From contig JAPOUL010000027.1 in the NCBI GenBank assembly GCA_026708685.1, positions 1,208 to 65,207 of the forward strand: a stretch of 64,000 bases of DNA, written 5' to 3'. Every line of letters begins with the position of its first letter. Within the stretch, counting starts at the first letter, position 1. Both the position numbers and the translations under genes were made by a program. Shown here in pieces: positions 58,665-64,000 of this stretch. The notes beneath the pieces are model-generated. The model was not told where the DNA came from. It ran no database searches and worked only from the letters and a program-made list of their open reading frames with translations. This DNA comes from Bacteroidota bacterium (lineage in GTDB: Bacteria > Bacteroidota > Rhodothermia > Rhodothermales > Bin80).

Positions 58665-59616
58665 GGGGAGAGTGAATGTTTGATTCTATGGATGGAAAAC
58701 CAATTGATACCGAGTTTTGTTCATCTTGATCGGTATAAACGGTAAGAATACGAATTCCAGTGAATTTTTTTGCAATATGTGGAATTTCGGTACGATCCAT
58801 GGCAAGCAACGCTGTCGATAGAGCATCGGCAACTGTGGCAGACAGGTGAGATACGGCGGACAGGCTAGCTCCCTGAACTGGAGTACCAAGACGCGGGTCA
58901 ATGACATGCCCCCAAAGTTTACCGTCCTTCTTGAATGCTTTGCCATGAGGAGCAGATACGGAGAGTGACTCATTAGAAATCCGAATCGAAGTGAGTACTC
59001 TAGTAGGCTCTTGGGGATCCACAACACCAATCGGCCATCCATCATCCTCAGGGGAGGGAACACCAATCGCAGCCATGGTACTTGTTCCTCCGTGGATTAA
59101 CGCTGAAGTGATCCCGCATTCAAGAAGGATACGGGCAGCTTCTTCAATAGCATAGCCTTTTCCTATGGCTCCAAGATCTATAGCCATTCCATCCCGCTCA
59201 AATGCGATGGTGTAGTTTTGATCATTGAGAGTGACTTTATCCATGCCCGTCTTCTCCATAGCTTCGCATTGAGCTGCATCGGTTGGGTATTGACCGGATG
59301 CACCAAAAAATCCCCAAGTTTTCACTAATGGACCGATGGTGATGTCAAATGCATGATCCGTTTTATGATAGATGTCTTGAGATAGTTCAAACAAGGAAAA
59401 TAGATTCGGTGGAACCTGAACAGGAGAATGTGAAGCCATGCGGTTAATGTGACTGACGGTACTACTTGGATCATAAAAACTTAACCGTTGATGTAGCCGT
59501 TTGACCTCAGCAAGGGCCTCTTCTCCCGCCGCTCTCAGGGCAACTGGATCTTCTCCGTGAAGCAAAATTTCAAACCGTGTCGCCATGGCGTTGAGGGCCA
59601 GTTGAACGGTTTGCAT
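58651..59616 (-). CDS. apbE: FAD:protein FMN transferase ApbE
   Basis: This 321-aa protein shows the ApbE layout: MATRFEILLHG, LSFYDPSSTVSHINR, DITIGPLVKTWGFFG, then IDLGAIGKGYAIEEA and ALIHGGTSTMAAIG, and the HVIDPRLGTPV signature. It attaches FMN from FAD to a Thr or Ser in client flavoproteins outside the cytoplasm in an Mg-dependent reaction. No typical NqrC/RnfG client is in view. It lacks an obvious lipobox at its N-terminus. It is first in the short operon apbE-Gfo/Idh-Fe-S oxidoreductase. Confidence 0.92.
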   Translation of the reverse strand: MQTVQLALNAMATRFEILLHGEDPVALRAAGEEALAEVKRLHQRLSFYDPSSTVSHINRMASHSPVQVPPNLFSLFELSQDIYHKTDHAFDITIGPLVKTWGFFGASGQYPTDAAQCEAMEKTGMDKVTLNDQNYTIAFERDGMAIDLGAIGKGYAIEEAARILLECGITSALIHGGTSTMAAIGVPSPEDDGWPIGVVDPQEPTRVLTSIRISNESLSVSAPHGKAFKKDGKLWGHVIDPRLGTPVQGASLSAVSHLSATVADALSTALLAMDRTEIPHIAKKFTGIRILTVYTDQDEQNSVSIGFPSIESNIHSPHENS

Positions 59617-59628
59617 GATACATTCAAT

Positions 59629-59667
59629 AAAAAAAGCGGAAGGAATTACTATGAACTCCTTCCGCTT
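59629..59667 (-). terminator. Rho-independent terminator of the minus-strand oxidoreductase gene
   Basis: Arms AAGCGGAAGGAATT (59634-59647) and AACTCCTTCCGCTT (59654-59667) pair over 14 bp with one G-U/mismatch and a 6-nt loop. On the minus strand the stem is followed directly by a run of seven T. It lies 21 bp past the stop of the gene ending at 59688 and separates it from apbE. Confidence 0.88.
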
Positions 59668-59687
59668 AATCGTAGATGAAAGAAAAA

Positions 59688-61082
59688 TTAGTGGGTTTCC
59701 GTGGCGTAGGTCATCGGCTCAATCATCATGCCACTACCAGTGTGAAGAGAACGATCGTCTTCTTTGTAATAGATCATTTCTCCCATACGCTCACTCAACT
59801 CAGCCATAGAGATAATCGTCTGTGCACGAATGGCAACATCAATATTTCCATTGGTTTCTCCATCCTCACGGATAGCGGTGAAGAAATCACCAATATGATG
59901 CTGGACACTCACACCAGGCTGAAGGTTATCCATCTGCTCACCATCCACTAAGTCAGCAAATGGACGTTCAGGACGAAGCTCTATGCTTTCGCCACTAAAG
60001 TACAGGGTACCTTCATTACCACGAATGACCTGTCCCAATCCCTGTTCGTTCACACTACTTCCAGTGATGACCATGCAGAGACCGCTAGGAAATTCTGTCA
60101 AAAGCTGGCAGTTATCGGTTACATCACGGTCGTCTGGTCCAAGGTTGGCATCGCCAATTTTTTTGTTTCCAACGGAACACACGCGCTTCGGAAACTCTGG
60201 TGCACCAGTAGCAATAAGCAGTGGGTGAATACGATGGGCAAGAAGATCTCCAAGGATTCCAGCACAGTAAGGATAGTATTTGCGCCAGCGATGGTAATGC
60301 TGTGGATTAAACTCACGAGAGGTAACGGGTCCAAGCCATTTTTCCCAGTCAATGGTTTCGCCAGGCTCAAGTTCGGACTCAAGTGCATAATAATTCCACT
60401 CACCGATCGGAGTATTACGGTGGTATGAATCTTGTGCAAGGACCAAGGGGCCAATCCGGCCAGCACGGATGAGTTCAGCAGCGGCGTGCCATTTTCCCTG
60501 CGTGCAATACTGTGATCCGATCTGAAATTTATGACCGGTTTCCATGACTTTATCATAGATTTCAAATCCCTCGGCAAAATACCTGGTCATGGGCTTTTCG
60601 CAGTAGACATGTTTGCCAGCGTCTAGTGCATCAACAGCAATTTTCGTATGCCAGTGATCGACGGTACCAATGAAGACGGCATCAATATCGGGATTGTCAA
60701 GTATGGCTTGATAGTCTTCATGCACTTCAACGGCTGCGTCTCTGCCTGCAGCCTGACGAGCGCTGTCAAGTGCGTTATAGGCACGATCCCGACGTTTGGA
60801 GAACAGATCACAGGCTGCTGCACCAATGCCATTTAATTGCACATTGTGACGTGGCCGTCCATTCTCCATTGGGTTCAGGACATTGAGAAGGTGGGAATTG
60901 TATCCTTGACCACCGACTCCAATAAACCCGCATACAATGGCATCATTGGCACCTAAAACGGAACCCGATGCGAATGCTTTGGAATGAGCTTTCGTTGCCC
61001 CTTGTACGCCAGCTACAACTGCGGCTGTGCCGATGGCAGATTTTTTAATAAAGTCCCTACGAGAATTAGAATTGTCTAACAT
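59688..61082 (-). CDS. Gfo/Idh/MocA-family oxidoreductase with Tat signal
   Basis: From ATG 61082 (MLDNSNSRRDF) this gives 464 aa. A twin-arginine signal (SRRDFIKKSAIG) precedes the Rossmann segment GFIGVGGQGYNSH. The family triad region HVYCEKPMTRYF (Glu-Lys-Pro) is intact, unlike in the paralogue at 57414. GDLLAHRIHPLL also fits the larger, exported members common in Bacteroidota and Planctomycetes. It is probably a periplasmic sugar oxidoreductase. In-frame ATG 61130 would place 16 extra residues before the Tat motif. Its own terminator follows, so it is a separate transcript. Confidence 0.88.
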   Translation of the reverse strand: MLDNSNSRRDFIKKSAIGTAAVVAGVQGATKAHSKAFASGSVLGANDAIVCGFIGVGGQGYNSHLLNVLNPMENGRPRHNVQLNGIGAAACDLFSKRRDRAYNALDSARQAAGRDAAVEVHEDYQAILDNPDIDAVFIGTVDHWHTKIAVDALDAGKHVYCEKPMTRYFAEGFEIYDKVMETGHKFQIGSQYCTQGKWHAAAELIRAGRIGPLVLAQDSYHRNTPIGEWNYYALESELEPGETIDWEKWLGPVTSREFNPQHYHRWRKYYPYCAGILGDLLAHRIHPLLIATGAPEFPKRVCSVGNKKIGDANLGPDDRDVTDNCQLLTEFPSGLCMVITGSSVNEQGLGQVIRGNEGTLYFSGESIELRPERPFADLVDGEQMDNLQPGVSVQHHIGDFFTAIREDGETNGNIDVAIRAQTIISMAELSERMGEMIYYKEDDRSLHTGSGMMIEPMTYATETH

Positions 61083-61493
61083 GTAAATTAAAAAATTTGG
61101 TGAAAGGATTGGAACCGCTTTCAGTAACACGATTCTTCAGAAACAGAAAGATACGAAAAAACAATCAAATATTATCAATTCAGAGAGCGAATTCCAAAAT
61201 TATTTCGTAGATTCTCGGTACAACCACAATAGATCACGATCGATCGGAAGAAAAGATGCGAGATGAAGGTATTCAATACTGTTGGAAAGGTTTTCTCTGA
61301 TTGAAATTTCCATTGATAATAGTGGGTGATGATCAGGATGTGGTCTATGATTGGAATGTATTTGCAAAGAAATGTTATGATTTCTGCAATGACCCAAGAT
61401 CATGCAAACCATACCTTGTGGCCGCAGTTCAATTCATTGAATGGTTTACCGTGGAATAGATAGGCACAATACGGAACATACAACGGTCCAATC
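61083..61493. other. Divergent promoter region
   Basis: This 411-bp A/T-rich gap lies between the divergent oxidoreductase and TM2 genes. GATCACGATCGATCGG at about 61229 is a small palindromic cluster. I see no coding frame or RNA gene. Confidence 0.35.
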
Positions 61494-61934
61494 ATGCGTA
61501 GATTAGGAAATTCTTTACTGACCACTGGACTCAACCGAGCCCTCGGAGTTAAAAGCACTGGAGGACGCATCGCTACGGGAGCAGCTCTGGGAGCCATTCG
61601 CAAATGGAGTCGCAGTTCAAACACATCACGTCGTTCAGATCATCGGTCACATCGTCCTGTTCAACCCCCGGTTCGGGTTGCAATGGATCTCAGGACGACA
61701 TCGGAAACCCAATCCACTACCGTTGCAGTTCTGCTTTGTCTATTTCTGGGATGGTTAGGTATTCATAGATTCTATCTGAATCGTATAGGAACCGGTATCA
61801 TCATGCTTTTGCTCTGTTGGACATTCATTACCATTCCTTGGGCAATCATTGATCTTATCATGATTTTAACGGGCCGACTGAATCGTATCCCCAAAACGGA
61901 AGAAATAGCCAATCTTGACACCATATCAGTATGA
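61494..61934 (+). CDS. TM2 domain protein
   Basis: This 146-aa protein has a basic, Ser/Arg-rich N-terminal half followed by the TM2 domain: a first hydrophobic helix with the signature LFLGWLGIHRFYLNRIGTG, then LLLCWTFITIPWAIIDLIMILTG. TM2 proteins are small two-helix membrane proteins of unknown function. It is not obviously linked to the nuo genes, which start 358 bp downstream. Confidence 0.8.
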   Translation: MRRLGNSLLTTGLNRALGVKSTGGRIATGAALGAIRKWSRSSNTSRRSDHRSHRPVQPPVRVAMDLRTTSETQSTTVAVLLCLFLGWLGIHRFYLNRIGTGIIMLLLCWTFITIPWAIIDLIMILTGRLNRIPKTEEIANLDTISV

Positions 61935-62292
61935 TGGATAGCAGATTTGATGACACTGTGACGATGGGATGGGAATTCTTGAATTCGCTTGAATACTCTG
62001 ATCCATCCACGATCTGCAACCTTACATTCTTACGGTCATTCACATGGCTAAGTTGATCATCTGAATTTGCTGTGGATGATGATCTCATGTATTGATCGCC
62101 AGTTCGTACAAACTCGGTGAATGGTCAAATATCCAGTTCGCAAGTTTAATGCTCCGTTTGCAGGGATCAGCACGAGATCGTTCATGAGTTTTTCTGCAAT
62201 GCTATCCATGCACATTGCTTAGATGTACAGATCAGTTCGTATCTTTAAATTTCGTCAAGATATCTCCATAAAATCGTAGTCGTTCATACAAC
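61935..62292 (+). promoter_or_regulatory. Promoter region of the nuo operon
   Basis: This is a 358-bp gap. TTG at 62215-62217 and TATCTTTA at 62240-62247 (one mismatch to the Bacteroidota -7 pattern TAnnTTTG) are 22 bp apart and 45 bp upstream of the nuoA start, so they are a candidate promoter. Nothing else is recognised in the gap. Confidence 0.35.
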
Positions 62293-62664
62293 ATGAGTGG
62301 TGAGTTTATTGCACTGTTGATTATGCTGGGCATGGCGACTGGCCTTGCTCTGACGCTTCTTCTTGCTCAACGCTTACTGGGTCCTCGTCGACCGAACCGT
62401 GTCAAAATGAGTGCCTACGAAAGTGGAATGGACCCTATTGGAACGGCTCATCAGAGATTTTCGGTCAAGTTTTACTTGGTGGCCATGATCTTCATTGTTT
62501 TTGACGTGGAGGTGGTCTTTTTGTATCCATGGGCGGTCAGTCATAAACACTTTCTTGAAGCGGGAATTGGAATGGGGGTATTGGTCGCCATCACGATCTT
62601 TATTCTGATCCTAGCGGTGGGGCTGTTGTATGATATCAAGAAGGGGGGACTTGAGTTTGAATAG
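62293..62664 (+). CDS. nuoA: NADH-quinone oxidoreductase subunit A
   Basis: This 123-aa protein has three transmembrane helices and the family signature YESGMDP followed by RFSVKFYLVAMIFIVFDVEVVFLYPWAV. It is a membrane-arm subunit near the quinone site of complex I. It is the first gene of the nuo operon; nuoB starts 48 bp later. Confidence 0.96.
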   Translation: MSGEFIALLIMLGMATGLALTLLLAQRLLGPRRPNRVKMSAYESGMDPIGTAHQRFSVKFYLVAMIFIVFDVEVVFLYPWAVSHKHFLEAGIGMGVLVAITIFILILAVGLLYDIKKGGLEFE

Positions 62665-62712
62665 TGAAACAGACCATACCGATTTTCATAAAATCACCCT
62701 AACCCTATAAAT

Positions 62713-63285
62713 ATGGATTCTGCTACAGGCTATCTTACAACCACCGTTGATGCTGTCGTCAACTGGGCGCGCTCAAATTCATTGATGCCCATGCCCATGG
62801 GCCTTGCATGCTGTGCCATTGAAATGATGGCATTTGGCGGCCCCAAATATGATGTTGGACGTTTCGGGAGTGAAGCCATGCGATTTTCTCCTCGTCAGGC
62901 CGATCTGATGATTGTAGCCGGATGGTGCAGCTACAAGATGGCACATGCCATCCGACGCGTATGGGACCAAATGGCAGATCCAAAATGGTGTATTGCCATG
63001 GGAGCATGTGCCTCCAGCGGGGGGATGCATCGCTGTTATGGCGTTGTTCAGGGGATTGACAATTTTATGCCAGTGGATGTGTACATTCCTGGATGTCCTC
63101 CTCGCCCTGAAGCCGTGATTCATGCGTTAATGGATATACAGGAGAAGATTCGCAATGAGTATTCGGTTACCAACGATTATTCCAGCGGCTCACCCCATGC
63201 AGAACTTGCACAGCCTGAATCCGCAAGACTAACCGCAGATGGTCGTGACTTGTCTCTCAATGGATCAGGCCTAGTTCATGCCTGA
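62713..63285 (+). CDS. nuoB: NADH-quinone oxidoreductase subunit B
   Basis: This 190-aa protein has the N2 cluster ligands in order: the CC pair in [10 protein letters not shown], the Cys in MGACASSGG and the Cys in [22 protein letters not shown] is the usual signature. It carries electrons to quinone in the peripheral arm of complex I. Its stop overlaps the nuoC start by eight bases. The C-terminal ~40 residues are a low-conservation tail. Confidence 0.96.
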   Translation: MDSATGYLTTTVDAVVNWARSNSLMPMPMGLACCAIEMMAFGGPKYDVGRFGSEAMRFSPRQADLMIVAGWCSYKMAHAIRRVWDQMADPKWCIAMGACASSGGMHRCYGVVQGIDNFMPVDVYIPGCPPRPEAVIHALMDIQEKIRNEYSVTNDYSSGSPHAELAQPESARLTADGRDLSLNGSGLVHA

Positions 63286-63931
63286 GTCACTTAAATTCCA
63301 TTTTACTCCCGTTGACGAAGCTCATGCAGATGAGAAAAATGTGCATGAGAAGGCATCAACCGATGTTGCAGATACCATAGATATTCTCAAGAAAGAGTTT
63401 CCTGATGGGATCTCGGATGTAGTCGTCTACGCTGGTGAATATACAGTATTTGTAACCAGAGATTCGCTTGTAGAGATATGTACTGCCCTGAAAGAAACGC
63501 TTGGGTTTTCCTATTTGGTGGACCTTGCTGGTGTAGATCGCTTCACGGAAGATGCTCCACGATATGAGGTGTATTATTGTTTCGTGAATATCCATGCAAA
63601 AAAACGGATACGTCTCAAAGTGAGTCTTGATGAAGACGATCCTGTCCTTCCATCTATCACCCGTTTATTCAAGGCAGCAGATTGGAATGAGCGTGAATGC
63701 TATGACATGTTAGGTATTCAATTTGAAGGCCATCCTGATCTACGGCGAATGTACATGCCCGAAGATTTTGAATTTCACCCTCAGAGAAAGGAATTTCCAC
63801 TTCTCGGTATTCCAGGATCTTTACCGCTTCCTCCACGAACTCCTGAAGGAGGCTTGACGATGGATCCGTTTGCAGCTGCCCGTCAGGGAAGTCCAGTCAA
63901 AAGTTACCAAGAACCCGAAAGCGAATTCTAA
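63278..63931 (+). CDS. nuoC: NADH-quinone oxidoreductase subunit C
   Basis: This 217-aa protein has the 30-kDa subunit signature [20 protein letters not shown] and [18 protein letters not shown]. It is a peripheral-arm subunit of complex I. The N-terminal ~35 residues are variable and acidic. It overlaps nuoB and is followed after three bases by nuoD. Confidence 0.95.
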   Translation: MPESLKFHFTPVDEAHADEKNVHEKASTDVADTIDILKKEFPDGISDVVVYAGEYTVFVTRDSLVEICTALKETLGFSYLVDLAGVDRFTEDAPRYEVYYCFVNIHAKKRIRLKVSLDEDDPVLPSITRLFKAADWNERECYDMLGIQFEGHPDLRRMYMPEDFEFHPQRKEFPLLGIPGSLPLPPRTPEGGLTMDPFAAARQGSPVKSYQEPESEF

Positions 63932-63934
63932 GAG

Positions 63935-64000
63935 ATGTCCGTTGCAACTCCCTATCACGATCAGGATGCCATTTTCTCCTTTTGGCCTCGCCATAACGAG
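63935..64000 (+). CDS. nuoD: NADH-quinone oxidoreductase subunit D, N-terminal fragment
   Basis: An ATG 3 bp after nuoC opens a frame of 22 codons (MSVATPYHDQDAIFSFWPRH…) that runs off the window edge. Position and order (nuoA-B-C-D) make it the start of nuoD (49-kDa subunit), but the visible part is too short to confirm by motif. Confidence 0.65.
   Translation, partial: MSVATPYHDQDAIFSFWPRHNE

Noticed and set aside
1-64000. CRISPR arrays, tRNA or rRNA genes
   Set aside because: I saw no regularly spaced short repeats and no cloverleaf or rRNA-like sequence in the intergenic regions. A covariance-model search would be needed to exclude a tRNA fully.

Overview
The window looks like a chromosome segment of a Bacteroidota-type bacterium, most likely of the Rhodothermia/Balneolia kind. 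Most start codons have no Shine-Dalgarno purine run and sit behind A/T-rich leaders. The gene set also fits: Calx-beta surface protein, Tat-exported Gfo/Idh/MocA oxidoreductases, a SufBCD-(SufS-SufE)-SufT operon, a nuoABCD start and a heterodisulfide-reductase-like membrane Fe-S protein. The taxonomic call is inference. I found no rRNA, tRNA or CRISPR array.

Layout. 1-8 kb: the 3' part of a Calx-beta outer-membrane protein, a SAM methyltransferase, two overlapping glycosyltransferases and a lipoprotein. 8.2-13.7 kb: a two-gene ATPase operon (DUF4143 ATPase plus a 1367-aa NACHT/STAND-like protein) behind a perfect 14-bp inverted repeat that touches the first start codon. 14-18 kb: lon, a small acidic protein, rsgA, and a second copy of the methyltransferase broken by one in-frame stop. 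19.3-21 kb: a Panacea (SocA/DUF4065) antitoxin-like gene with a small two-helix membrane protein, then a DUF433 protein. 21-30 kb: topA, ppdK, an asparagine-synthase-like protein, a glutaryl-CoA-dehydrogenase-like enzyme and a small outer-membrane protein.

30-38 kb is a decaying restriction-modification island. It holds a degenerate IS1595-type transposase, a type II adenine methyltransferase whose PD-(D/E)XK endonuclease partner has one in-frame stop, a 27-codon membrane peptide, a twice-frameshifted gene, and a type III mod/res pair in which res is frameshifted at an A6 run just before its nuclease domain. 38-43 kb: hemW, a coiled-coil membrane protein, two tandem DUF192 lipoproteins and an OLD/PARIS-like ATPase-Toprim protein. 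43-49.2 kb: the SUF iron-sulfur assembly operon. 49.2-55.3 kb is accessory: a decayed gene, a triplicated module (small beta-domain gene plus FRG gene, only one FRG copy intact) and a DUF262/GmrSD-like protein. 55.3-61.1 kb: a minus-strand run with a membrane Fe-S oxidoreductase, a Gfo/Idh/MocA protein, apbE and a second Gfo/Idh/MocA protein. 61.5-64 kb: a TM2 protein and the start of the complex I operon (nuoA, nuoB, nuoC, first codons of nuoD).

The best candidates for something not well described are the hairpin-controlled ATPase/STAND operon, the Panacea-membrane protein pair, and the triplicated FRG module.
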